Part shown: positions 34,788 to 42,995 of the stretch, piece by piece
How positions within the stretch are numbered: position 1 is the first letter of the stretch
Layout of the letters: the number at the start of each line of letters is the position of its first letter
Assembly (NCBI GenBank): GCA_016705955.1
Contig: JADJKO010000001.1
Location: 558,001-622,000, forward strand
From: Flavobacteriales bacterium
GTDB taxonomy: Bacteria > Bacteroidota > Bacteroidia > Flavobacteriales_F > PHOS-HE28
Reading direction: 5' to 3'
DNA: 64,000 nt
Translations under genes and position numbers: made by a program
Notes under the pieces: model-generated
Database searches by the model: none
Told to the model about the DNA's origin: nothing
The model's input: only the letters and a program-made list of their open reading frames with translations

Positions 34788-35317
34788 AGTTGGATCGGAT
34801 CGTTGGATGGATAGCGGAAGCCGCATCGTCGCGGATCGAACATGTCAGGAGTGCGGATATCGTCCTCGCCACTGATACAATCGTTTTGGAGGTCGTGGAT
34901 CACATGCACCCTGCCGATCCTTCGGAATTCCCTGCCGGATGTGCTGATCCCTGTCACATCGTAGAAATAGGTCCCGGACGGGTACGGGCTCCCGTTCGCC
35001 CTGAGGCCGCGCCAGCCCTGGTCGTACAGTTCATTCCGGAAGATCTCGTGCATCTGTCGATCCAGAATGATCATCCGCATGGATGAGATCCAATAAGTAA
35101 CGGGGTTGAATACATCGTTGATCCCATCCGCATTGGTGGTGATGGCGTTCGGCATCATCACACAAGAACTGTCCTCTTGATAGCGCCAGTTGTGTATATC
35201 GTTCCCGCCAAGGCAGACATCTGAGCCGTACTTCTCCTTGGTGCAGCCAGAAGTGACCAATGCCACTACAAGTGCTGCACGGAATTGGATCCGTAGTGTG
35301 TTGGCCGGTCCGGACAT
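34778..35317 (-). CDS. Lipoprotein with CHU_C/gliding-motility-like C-terminal domain
   Basis: 179 residues. Lipobox VALVTSGC with Cys near residue 25, a short linker, then a domain with MMPNAITTNADGINDVF, a MIILDRQMHEIFRN strand and YPSGTYFYDVTG. These are the hallmarks of the CHU_C / gliding-motility C-terminal domain (type B T9SS sorting domain). Here the domain is followed by about 40 further residues, so it is probably structural rather than a cleaved sorting signal. Overlaps the start of the downstream beta-barrel gene by 10 bp. Confidence 0.75.
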   Translation of the reverse strand: MSGPANTLRIQFRAALVVALVTSGCTKEKYGSDVCLGGNDIHNWRYQEDSSCVMMPNAITTNADGINDVFNPVTYWISSMRMIILDRQMHEIFRNELYDQGWRGLRANGSPYPSGTYFYDVTGISTSGREFRRIGRVHVIHDLQNDCISGEDDIRTPDMFDPRRCGFRYPSNDPIQLCG

Positions 35318-35349
35318 CAATCCATCATTTGTAGGTCCTCGCGTAGGGA

Positions 35350-36636
35350 TCAGCTTGGTACCGCCCAACCGTACAACGGCTTCAAGCGCATCATACCACC
35401 TACCTGGAACCGCACACGCTCCAATTCACCGTTGTCACCTCCACTGAGCAACGCGGTGTCGATCAGTTCCACGATCTGTTTGCATTCGCTCTCCCGCACG
35501 CCTCGTGTGGTGATCGCCGCTGTACCTACGCGGATGCCGCTGGTCACGAACGGACTCTTGTCATCGAAGGGCACCATGTTCTTGTTCACGGTGATGTGCG
35601 CTTGTACGAGGAGGTTCTCCGCGTCCTTCCCGGTGATGTTCTTGTTGCGTAGGTCGATGAGCATGCAGTGGTTGTCCGTTCCACCGCTCACGATGTTGTA
35701 TCCTTTCTCCAGGAATGCGGTGGCCAGTGCCTTTGCATTCGTGATCACCTGTTCTCCGTAGGTCCTGAACTCCGGATCCAGCGCTTCCGCGAAGGCCACG
35801 GCCTTGGCGGCGATCACATGCTCCAAGGGTCCGCCTTGCGTGCCCGGGAAGACCGCGCTGTCCAGGATCGCACTGAGTGGACGCACTTCACCCTTCGGGG
35901 TCTTCAGTCCCCATGGGTTCGGGATGTCCTTGCCGATCATGATCAGCCCGCCGCGTGGGCCGCGAAGCGTCTTGTGTGTGGTGGTCGTTACCACATGGCA
36001 ATGCGGCAACGGGTCGTTCAGCAGCTTCGTAGCGATGAGTCCGGCCGGGTGGCTGATGTCCGCCATCAGGATGGCACCCACTTCATCGGCGATGGCCCGG
36101 AAGGCCGCATAGTCCCAATCCCGGCTGTACGCACTAGCGCCGCAGATGATGAGCTTGGGGTTCTCACGCCTCGCCACCTCACGGACCATGTTCATGTCCA
36201 CACGGCCGATGGACTTGTCCACGCCATAGAACGTGGGGCGATAGAGCTTCCCACTGAAGTTCACCGGACTTCCGTGGGTCAGGTGGCCGCCGTGGCTCAG
36301 GTCGAACCCGAGGATCGTATCGCCGGGCTTGATGCACCCGAGCATCACGGCCGCATTGGCCTGCGCCCCGCTGTGCGGCTGCACATTGGCCCACGCCGCA
36401 CCGAAGAGTTCCTTCACGCGGTCGATGGCGAGTTGTTCCACTTGGTCCACGATCTCGCAGCCACCGTAGTAACGCCTACCAGGCAAACCTTCGGCGTACT
36501 TGTTCGTCAACACCGAACCCATCGCTTCCATCACCTGGTCGCTCACGTAGTTCTCGCTGGCGATGAGTTCCAGGCCGATGGTCTGGCGCCATTTCTCCTT
36601 CTCGATCAATTCGAAGATCCGGTTGTCACGCTCCAT
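35350..36636 (-). CDS. glyA: Serine hydroxymethyltransferase
   Basis: 428-residue PLP enzyme converting serine and tetrahydrofolate to glycine and 5,10-methylene-tetrahydrofolate. The PLP lysine is Lys222 in TTTTHKTLRGPRGG; LIASENYVS (24-32), YAEGLPGRRYYGGC and GLDLSHGGHLTHG-like segments are intact. A near-consensus -7 element (AACCTTTG, 36648-36641) lies 4 bp before the ATG, so the mRNA is probably leaderless. It may be monocistronic. Confidence 0.97.
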   Translation of the reverse strand: MERDNRIFELIEKEKWRQTIGLELIASENYVSDQVMEAMGSVLTNKYAEGLPGRRYYGGCEIVDQVEQLAIDRVKELFGAAWANVQPHSGAQANAAVMLGCIKPGDTILGFDLSHGGHLTHGSPVNFSGKLYRPTFYGVDKSIGRVDMNMVREVARRENPKLIICGASAYSRDWDYAAFRAIADEVGAILMADISHPAGLIATKLLNDPLPHCHVVTTTTHKTLRGPRGGLIMIGKDIPNPWGLKTPKGEVRPLSAILDSAVFPGTQGGPLEHVIAAKAVAFAEALDPEFRTYGEQVITNAKALATAFLEKGYNIVSGGTDNHCMLIDLRNKNITGKDAENLLVQAHITVNKNMVPFDDKSPFVTSGIRVGTAAITTRGVRESECKQIVELIDTALLSGGDNGELERVRFQVGGMMRLKPLYGWAVPS

Positions 36637-36733
36637 GGGTCAAAGGTTCGGTGATGTTGGGTTGGTACTCGGGGGAAGCGGCTGTGATCGAAGCGTCGCT
36701 GCACCAGCGACCAAATGTAACGGGCGCTTGGTC

Positions 36734-37186
36734 TCAGGCTGTTCTTCGCCAGGACGCAGCCCAGACCACGAGCAATGGTACCGGATACTGTAGCGCATGA
36801 AGCAATTTGATGGATACCGCCTCCAACGGTGGGGACCAACCGGCCAAGGCATGGAAGAGGAGGGCGAGGGATCCGATGACCAGGAAGGTCAAGGCAATGG
36901 GCCGACCATACTGATGATGCCCGAACCGGACACGGGCCACGGCGATCGTCAGGCCCAGGATCGCCGCCATGAAGCCAAGCGAAAGCAGCCACTTGCACAG
37001 GCGCAGGTCAGAGGCATCCCATCCATGCACCCAACTGCGGAACATGCTGTGCGCATAGGTCCGGTCGCGATGGTGCTCCAGGAAGTCGAGTTCATAGTTC
37101 AGGTTGACGAACAGGAATTCCCGGACAGCGCCTAGCGCTACGGCCACCGCGAGCAGAAGACCGCCCAGGACATTGGCGCGCTTCAT
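36734..37186 (-). CDS. Exosortase F system-associated protein
   Basis: 150 residues, four membrane helices (near 4-22, 63-82, 92-115, 125-145) with an NYELDFLEHHRDRTYAHSMFRSWVHGW segment between the first two. Small membrane proteins of this size and layout lie next to XrtF in many Flavobacteriales and are annotated as exosortase-F-associated. Its ATG overlaps the exosortase stop (ATGA at 37183-37186), so the two are co-translated. The biochemical role is unknown. Confidence 0.75.
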   Translation of the reverse strand: MKRANVLGGLLLAVAVALGAVREFLFVNLNYELDFLEHHRDRTYAHSMFRSWVHGWDASDLRLCKWLLSLGFMAAILGLTIAVARVRFGHHQYGRPIALTFLVIGSLALLFHALAGWSPPLEAVSIKLLHALQYPVPLLVVWAASWRRTA

Positions 37187-37740
37187 GCCGAACGGGCCTT
37201 CTTCAACCCGCTGAAACGGGTGACCCACAGGTACCACAAGAGGAAGACCCCGCCATACACCACCACATAGAAGGTGTAATCATGGTTGAAGTTGAGCAGG
37301 TCATAGCTCTTGGTCACCACGATGCAGAGCACGACAACGCGGATCGCGTTCATCAGGTGGATGAGCAGGATGCCACCCGGTATGAACCAGGCCTTGTGCC
37401 GCCACGGTCCCGGGAATGCGATGATGAAGATGGCAAAGACCGCGAACAGGGATACCCCATTGCAGGGATCACCGATCCAGAGATGGGAACCTCCTTGCAC
37501 GCCGATGTACCGTTCAAGATCCACGCGCGGTTCGGGAAGCATCTCGTACCCCAGACCCTCCAACATCACGGTGGCCGCCCAGACAAGACCGTTGATCACC
37601 GTGCGGTCCAGCCGGCCCCATGGATGAAGGACCTGTTCATAGAAGAGTTGCCAGAGCAGGTACGACCCGATGCCAAGGACCAGAAAACGAAGAAGAGGAT
37701 CATTCCACGTCCGTACCAAGCCGGAACGCAGCGCATTCAT
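37183..37740 (-). CDS. xrtF: Exosortase family protein XrtF
   Basis: 185 residues with about six membrane helices. The transpeptidase-like catalytic triad is visible: Cys93 in IGDPCNGVSLFAVFA, Arg134 in LIHLMNAIRVVVLC and His153 in LNFNHDYTFY. Exosortases cleave C-terminal sorting signals of surface proteins and are usually tied to extracellular polysaccharide loci, as here: a capsule operon starts on the other strand 413 bp away. Its ATG (37740) follows the stop of the tiny PID-signal gene by 5 bp. Confidence 0.87.
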   Translation of the reverse strand: MNALRSGLVRTWNDPLLRFLVLGIGSYLLWQLFYEQVLHPWGRLDRTVINGLVWAATVMLEGLGYEMLPEPRVDLERYIGVQGGSHLWIGDPCNGVSLFAVFAIFIIAFPGPWRHKAWFIPGGILLIHLMNAIRVVVLCIVVTKSYDLLNFNHDYTFYVVVYGGVFLLWYLWVTRFSGLKKARSA

Positions 37741-37745
37741 GACCG

Positions 37746-37961
37746 TTAGCGCGACTTGCCGCGCACGTTGCGCATCCGGGCGGCTTTGCCGCCGCCATAT
37801 ACCAGACCGGCCACGATAAGAGCGGTCAGGCCACCATCTATCGGGATACATGGTGGAGGCCAACAAGGAGGAGGGCCACCCACGGGCTGGGCCATCAGGA
37901 CGGCCGCCATCGGCGATACCATCGCAATGAACAGCAGGGCGAAGCGTAACATTCTGTACAT
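37746..37961 (-). CDS. Tiny exosortase-type sorting-signal (PID-CTERM-like) protein
   Basis: 71 residues: a signal peptide (MYRMLRFALLFIAMVSPMAA, ending near VLMAQ), a short Pro/Cys linker PVGGPPPCWPPPC, the tripeptide Pro40-Ile41-Asp42, a hydrophobic helix (LTALIVAGLVYGGG) and a basic tail (RMRNVRGKSR). This is the architecture of C-terminal sorting signals handled by exosortases in Bacteroidota, with almost no mature protein. It is the first gene of the cassette with xrtF. A minus-strand -7 element TACTTTTG lies at 37992-37985. An inner ATG (37952) is possible. Confidence 0.75.
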   Translation of the reverse strand: MYRMLRFALLFIAMVSPMAAVLMAQPVGGPPPCWPPPCIPIDGGLTALIVAGLVYGGGKAARMRNVRGKSR

Positions 37962-37984
37962 GGAGCCTATTGGAACAAGGTTGC

Positions 37985-37992
37985 CAAAAGTA
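37985..37992 (-). promoter_or_regulatory. Bacteroidota -7 element of the exosortase F cassette
   Basis: Minus-strand TACTTTTG, an exact match to TAnnTTTG and identical to the elements at 10214 and 10250. It lies 23 bp before the ATG at 37961. Confidence 0.5.
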
Positions 37993-38078
37993 GGGAATGG
38001 GTCGGGACTATGCACGGGATCCTCTGAACATTCATACACAGTGCTTGTTAGCGGCCTCTATCCGGAAACTCCTTCGCC

Positions 38079-38086
38079 TATATTTG
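38079..38086 (+). promoter_or_regulatory. Bacteroidota -7 element of the capsule operon
   Basis: TATATTTG matches TAnnTTTG. It predicts transcription from about 38093, so the protein cannot start at the first in-frame codon (37997); this supports the ATG at 38153 (or 38108). Confidence 0.5.
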
Positions 38087-38152
38087 CCCGCATTCCATGG
38101 GCCTTTCATGGGTCATGGTGACCACTTGGCAGATGGTGGTCGAAATCTCCGG

Positions 38153-40564
38153 ATGGCATCCCCAAAGTCTCAGCAGCGCGGCAGCATCATCGATGCCAAG
38201 GACCTGCGCTATTTCATCCGGATAGCGTCCAAGAACTGGTATTTCGTCGCCGTGGCCATGGTGTTGGCCAGTGTACTGTCCTACCTGTACAGTTACAAGC
38301 TGCCCGATGTGTACGGTGCGCGGACCCAGATCCTGCTGAAGGACCGCGAGACCTACGGTTACCAGAACGAGATGTATAAGAGTCTGGGGTATGCCGGGGT
38401 ATATGGGGATCTCGTGAACCAGAAGCGCGTTCTCACCTCGTTTGACATCGTTGACCGTACGTTGGACCGGTTGGACTTCGACGTCTCCTACTTCATCGTA
38501 GGGCGCTTCAAGACCACGCAGCATTACGGAACGGTGCCTTTCACGGTCCACCTGCAACCGATCAACTCGCGGTTGTATGACAAGCCGATCGATATCCACA
38601 TCATCGATGTCGAGCATTACGAATTGAGCTTTGACAAGGGTGGCGAAGTGGTGAAGAAGAAGTTCCGGTTCGACCAGGAGGAGCGCGACCCGGAGTTCAT
38701 CATCAAGGTGGACCGATCGCCGTACATCACCGAGAGGACCGTTGTCGACCTAGCGAGCATTGACTACCAGTTCGAGCGACACGAGAGGTCCAAGCTTGTG
38801 AACCAGTATGTGAGGGCCATCACCGTGGAGAATGCCGATTTCACCACCATCCTGGATATCACGGTGGAGGATGAGGTGGCCGTACGGGCCAAGATGTTCC
38901 TGGACAGTCTCTCGCGCCAGTACATCACCTATACCCTGCAAAGTGAGTTCGACATCAACGAGAATACCCTCAATTACATCGACAAGCAACTGGCCGAGGT
39001 CACGGTGATCCTGGAACAACACGAGGACGAACTACAGAACTACAAGGAGACCAAGAACGTGCTGGACCTCGACCGGGAGGAAACCCAATTCTTCGCGGAG
39101 ATGGTCAACTACGACAAGATGCGCCGGGGGATGGAACTGGAGGTGCAATCGTTGAACGCGCTGGAATCCTACGTGCTCAGCAGCGAGGACGAGCGCTTGT
39201 TGCCACCGGCCACCTATATCATCGACGATCAGTTCCTGCGGGAGACCCTGAGCCAATTATATAAGACCCAGTTGCAGCGGAACGAGATGCTCTATGAGGG
39301 CACCACGAGCAACCTGGCCATCGCGCGGATCGATTCCGGATTGCAGCTGACCCGGCTCAACCTCCTGACCTATATCAAGAACACGCGGCAAGCGAAGCTC
39401 GGCAGGATCAGTGATGTGAGCGCGCAGGTGAGCGACTATGAGCAGATGATCCGTGCCTTGCCCAAGAGCCAGCGCGACATCCTGAACATCCAACGACGGT
39501 TGCAAGTGAACGAGAAGATGTACCTCTTCCTGTTGGAGAAGCGCGCCACTACGGTCATCGCACGCGCCGGTATCGTGCCGCAGACCAAGGTCATCGAGTC
39601 CGCGCGAAGTCTCGGGGTCGTTCGGCCGGACAAGGTGAAGATCTTCTACACCTTCATGTTGGGTGGGGTGGTGGTGGCGCTCATGGTCGTGTTCGTTCGG
39701 GTCATGTTCTATGACCGGATCGAGAACGCGGACCAATTGAAGGAACTCACCCCCTTGCCGGTGTATGGGGAGATCATCGCGAGTGAGAAGGCCGAGCAGA
39801 ACTACGTGGTGGTGGATAGCGATCCGAAGGCGGCCATTACCGAAAGCTTCCGAACGGTGCGGACCAATTTGGAATACATCCCGGCCACCGAAGGCGCGGG
39901 CAAGGTGGTCATGGTCACCAGTTACCGGCCGAACGAGGGGAAGACCTTCTGCTCCGTGAATCTCAGTGCCATCCTGGCCAAGGCGGGCAAGAAGGTGCTC
40001 CTGTTGGAATTGGACCTGCACAAACCGAAAGTGGCCACCAGTCTGGGCATGAACAGCACTATCGGCCTGAGCAACGTGCTGATCGGAAAGGCCGCATGGA
40101 GGGATGTGGTCATGCCCACGCAGTTCGAGAACTTCAGCGTGATGTTGAGCGGTCCCACACCGCCGAACGCCTCGGAACTCGTGCTTAGCAAACACCTCGA
40201 AACCTTGTTCGCAGAAGCGCGGCTGGAATACGACTACGTCCTGGTGGACACACCGCCGGTGGGCCTGATCACGGATGCGTTGTTGATGATGCGCTACACC
40301 GATGCCACCCTCTTCGTGTTGAACACCCGCTTCGCGAGCAAGGATCATGTGAACAACGCGCTGGAGGTCCTGCAGGGGAACCCGAACAAGAACACCGGCT
40401 TCATCCTGAACGGGGTTCGGATGAAGAAGAGCAAGTATTACTACAACACCAACTACGGGTATGGCTATCGCTATGCCTATGGATATGGCAGCGGGTACGG
40501 CTACGGCTACGGCTATGGTCGAAAGCGGAAGGGCAAGGATGATGGAAAGCCGACGGATGCATGA
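38153..40564 (+). CDS. wzc: Polysaccharide co-polymerase / tyrosine autokinase (Wzc/ExoP type)
   Basis: 803 residues from the ATG at 38153. The N-terminal Wzz/GumC domain has membrane helices near 30-50 and about 490-510 with a long coiled coil between them. The C-terminal BY-kinase domain has the Walker A SYRPNEGKTF, the Walker A' LLLELDLHKP and Walker B YDYVLVDTPPVG. The tail holds 13 Tyr in Tyr-Gly repeats, the autophosphorylation cluster. It controls chain length and export of the capsule/EPS. The ABC-permease start overlaps its stop (ATGA). Confidence 0.9.
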   Translation: MASPKSQQRGSIIDAKDLRYFIRIASKNWYFVAVAMVLASVLSYLYSYKLPDVYGARTQILLKDRETYGYQNEMYKSLGYAGVYGDLVNQKRVLTSFDIVDRTLDRLDFDVSYFIVGRFKTTQHYGTVPFTVHLQPINSRLYDKPIDIHIIDVEHYELSFDKGGEVVKKKFRFDQEERDPEFIIKVDRSPYITERTVVDLASIDYQFERHERSKLVNQYVRAITVENADFTTILDITVEDEVAVRAKMFLDSLSRQYITYTLQSEFDINENTLNYIDKQLAEVTVILEQHEDELQNYKETKNVLDLDREETQFFAEMVNYDKMRRGMELEVQSLNALESYVLSSEDERLLPPATYIIDDQFLRETLSQLYKTQLQRNEMLYEGTTSNLAIARIDSGLQLTRLNLLTYIKNTRQAKLGRISDVSAQVSDYEQMIRALPKSQRDILNIQRRLQVNEKMYLFLLEKRATTVIARAGIVPQTKVIESARSLGVVRPDKVKIFYTFMLGGVVVALMVVFVRVMFYDRIENADQLKELTPLPVYGEIIASEKAEQNYVVVDSDPKAAITESFRTVRTNLEYIPATEGAGKVVMVTSYRPNEGKTFCSVNLSAILAKAGKKVLLLELDLHKPKVATSLGMNSTIGLSNVLIGKAAWRDVVMPTQFENFSVMLSGPTPPNASELVLSKHLETLFAEARLEYDYVLVDTPPVGLITDALLMMRYTDATLFVLNTRFASKDHVNNALEVLQGNPNKNTGFILNGVRMKKSKYYYNTNYGYGYRYAYGYGSGYGYGYGYGRKRKGKDDGKPTDA

Positions 40565-41457
40565 TGAAGGAGGAGGGGGCCATGACGCCTGAAGGGGGTG
40601 CGCATGCGGCGGAAGGGCATTGGGATGTGGTGATCGAACCCTCCACCCCGTGGTGGCGCCTGAACTTGGGGGAGATCTGGAGGTACCGCGACCTGTTGGC
40701 CGAGATGGTGAAGCGCGACCTCACCGCCATTTACAAGCAGACCATCCTAGGCCCGATCTGGGTGCTCCTGCAACCCTTGATCACCTCCCTCATGTTCGCG
40801 GTGATCTTCGGCTTAATGGCCCGCATGGCCTTGCCGGGTATCCCACCCGTGCTCTTCTACATGTCCGCCGTGATGCCCTGGTCCTTCTTCGCCGGGGTGA
40901 TCAACAAGACCGCCGCCACGCTGATCACCAATGCCCCCTTGATGACCAAGGTGTATTTCCCCCGGCTGATCCCGCCGCTCTCCTCCATGGCCTCCTCCGC
41001 CTTCACCTTCCTGGTGCAGTTGGCCTTCTTCTTTGTCTTTGCCGCCGTGTACCGCATTTCCGGCAGTTACGCGTGGGCACCGGGCATCGCCCTGCTGGCG
41101 CTCCCCTTGTTGATCATCCTGGAGATGCTACTGGCCTTGGGAACGGGGCTGATCGTGGCCGCGCTCACCACCAAATACAAGGACCTCAACTTCCTCATCG
41201 GCTTCGCCGTGCAGCTACTGATGTATATGAGCCCGGTGATCTTCCCCTTGGCCAAGGTGGCACCGGACAGCCCCGTGCGCCCCCTCCTGGAGGCCAACCC
41301 CATCACCCCGGTGATCGAAGGCTTCCGCGGGGCCTTGTTGGGCACGGCCATGGACTGGAGCACCCTGTGGTACTCCGCCATCTGCGCATCGGTCCTCCTC
41401 CTTGCCGGCCTCGCTCTTTTTCAACGGGCGGAACGGTCTTACGCGGATGTGGTGTAG
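40561..41457 (+). CDS. wzm: ABC-2 type polysaccharide export permease (Wzm/TagG type)
   Basis: 298 residues, six membrane helices, preceded by a cytosolic N-terminus with WRLNLGEIWRYRDLLAEMVKRDL, then YKQTILGPIWVLLQPL and the conserved YMSPVIFPLAKVAP and NPITPVIEGFRGALLG. It is the membrane half of an exporter for completed, lipid-linked polysaccharide. It starts inside the wzc stop (ATGATG at 40561), so its translation is coupled. A gap of 248 bp, with no gene seen, separates it from the ATPase gene. Confidence 0.92.
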   Translation: MMKEEGAMTPEGGAHAAEGHWDVVIEPSTPWWRLNLGEIWRYRDLLAEMVKRDLTAIYKQTILGPIWVLLQPLITSLMFAVIFGLMARMALPGIPPVLFYMSAVMPWSFFAGVINKTAATLITNAPLMTKVYFPRLIPPLSSMASSAFTFLVQLAFFFVFAAVYRISGSYAWAPGIALLALPLLIILEMLLALGTGLIVAALTTKYKDLNFLIGFAVQLLMYMSPVIFPLAKVAPDSPVRPLLEANPITPVIEGFRGALLGTAMDWSTLWYSAICASVLLLAGLALFQRAERSYADVV

Positions 41458-41705
41458 AACGCTGAAAGATGAAACGAGGCAACAGGGTTGCACGTCCGGA
41501 CATTGATCACTTCATCACCGGCCACCCGTCAGCAGATCGCATTGATCCGCGCATTGCGTTGCGATCCGCGTGACCAGCGTTCAATTCACAAATTCCAGTT
41601 ACTGACCACCAGCCGCGAAATAGTCCCGTCGATGCAAGGCAACTCATTTTCCTTTTCATCCGATCGTCCGATCGAGCCATCACCAGTAGCCTAATTTCGT
41701 CCCGG

Positions 41706-42995
41706 ATGGAACAGGAACCCTTGATGGTGCAGGTGCAAGGCGTGGGCAAGCGCTATCGCTTGGGCACCACCAACCGCCAGCAGCTCACGGATGATGTGAA
41801 GGCTTGGACCGCCAAGCTGCTGGGCCGCCCGGACCCCACGGTCCCCGTGGGCGCGGCGGTGGACCCGCAGCGTATCGGGGAGGATTTCTGGGCATTGCGC
41901 AACGTCTCCTTCGAGGTGCGCCGCGGCGAGGTGGTGGGCATCGTGGGCCATAACGGTGCCGGTAAGAGCACCATGCTCAAGCTCCTCTCCCGCATCACCC
42001 TCCCCACCGAAGGCACCATCAAGATGCGCGGCAAGGTCTCCAGCCTCTTGGAGGTGGGCACCGGCTTCCATCCCGAGCTCACCGGCCGCGACAACATCTA
42101 CCTCAACGGCGCCATCCTCGGCATGCGCAAGGCCGAAGTGAACGCCAAACTGGACGAGATCATCGCCTTCAGCGGCATCCAGCATCATATTGACACACCT
42201 GTGAAGCGGTACAGCAGTGGCATGCGCGTGCGGCTCGGCTTTGCCATAGCAGCGCACTTGGAACCGGAGATCCTGATCATTGATGAAGTGCTCTCCGTGG
42301 GCGATGCCGATTTCCAGCGCAAGAGCATGGGCAAGATGAAGGACAGCGCCGCCAGCGGCCGCACCGTCCTCTTTGTAAGCCACAACATGACCGCCATGCG
42401 GTCGCTCTGCTCCCGCGTGATCTGGCTGGATAACGGGCGTGTACGCATGCAGGGTCCCACGGAGGACGTGGTTGGTGCGTACCTATCCAACTTCACTGCG
42501 GACCAAACCGAAATGGTATGGTCCGAACTTGATACAGCTCCTGGGAATGACATGGTAAGGTTGAGGTCCGCACGGGTGAGGCCGGATCCCGACAATGGGA
42601 CCTTCAGTTGGGATACGGACGTTCTGTTCGAAGTGTGCATCGAGAATTTGAAGGCCGACGACGGGCGGCATTTGAACATCAACGTCCAAGTGCTGAACAA
42701 TGACCAATTGGTACTCTTTGCCACGAACTTGCGTGAAAATACGCCGGATGCGGATCTTGGTCCGGGCATCCACAAGGTGAGGTTCGCGATACCGGGTAAA
42801 TTGTTGAACCCGGGCGATTTCCGGTTCAACCTGATGGTCCATTACCAAGGGAAACTCCAGTTCCAAACCCACAGTATCATCGGCTTTACCCTGCCCGAAC
42901 CCGTCAGAAAGGGCGCATGGCATGGCAAGCGGGCCGGCCTGTTCCAGTTTCCCGTGACATGGCAACATGAACGGACCTCGGCCGGTGATCAATGA
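41706..42995 (+). CDS. wzt: Polysaccharide ABC exporter ATPase with C-terminal carbohydrate-binding domain (Wzt type)
   Basis: 429 residues. Residues 1-250 are the ATPase: Walker A GHNGAGKST (81-89), signature YSSGMRVRLGFAIA, Walker B ILIIDEVLSVGD. Residues about 265-429 form a Wzt_C-like beta-sandwich that recognises the glycan's end. Together with the permease it exports the finished chain. A near-consensus -7 element (TAATTTCG, 41692-41699) may drive it separately. It overlaps the sulfotransferase start by ATGA (42992-42995). Confidence 0.92.
   Translation: MEQEPLMVQVQGVGKRYRLGTTNRQQLTDDVKAWTAKLLGRPDPTVPVGAAVDPQRIGEDFWALRNVSFEVRRGEVVGIVGHNGAGKSTMLKLLSRITLPTEGTIKMRGKVSSLLEVGTGFHPELTGRDNIYLNGAILGMRKAEVNAKLDEIIAFSGIQHHIDTPVKRYSSGMRVRLGFAIAAHLEPEILIIDEVLSVGDADFQRKSMGKMKDSAASGRTVLFVSHNMTAMRSLCSRVIWLDNGRVRMQGPTEDVVGAYLSNFTADQTEMVWSELDTAPGNDMVRLRSARVRPDPDNGTFSWDTDVLFEVCIENLKADDGRHLNINVQVLNNDQLVLFATNLRENTPDADLGPGIHKVRFAIPGKLLNPGDFRFNLMVHYQGKLQFQTHSIIGFTLPEPVRKGAWHGKRAGLFQFPVTWQHERTSAGDQ

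Noticed and set aside
37997..38152. N-terminal 52-residue extension of the Wzc-type protein
   Set aside because: It starts upstream of the -7 element at 38079 and has no family similarity; the ATG at 38153 gives a normal N-terminus.
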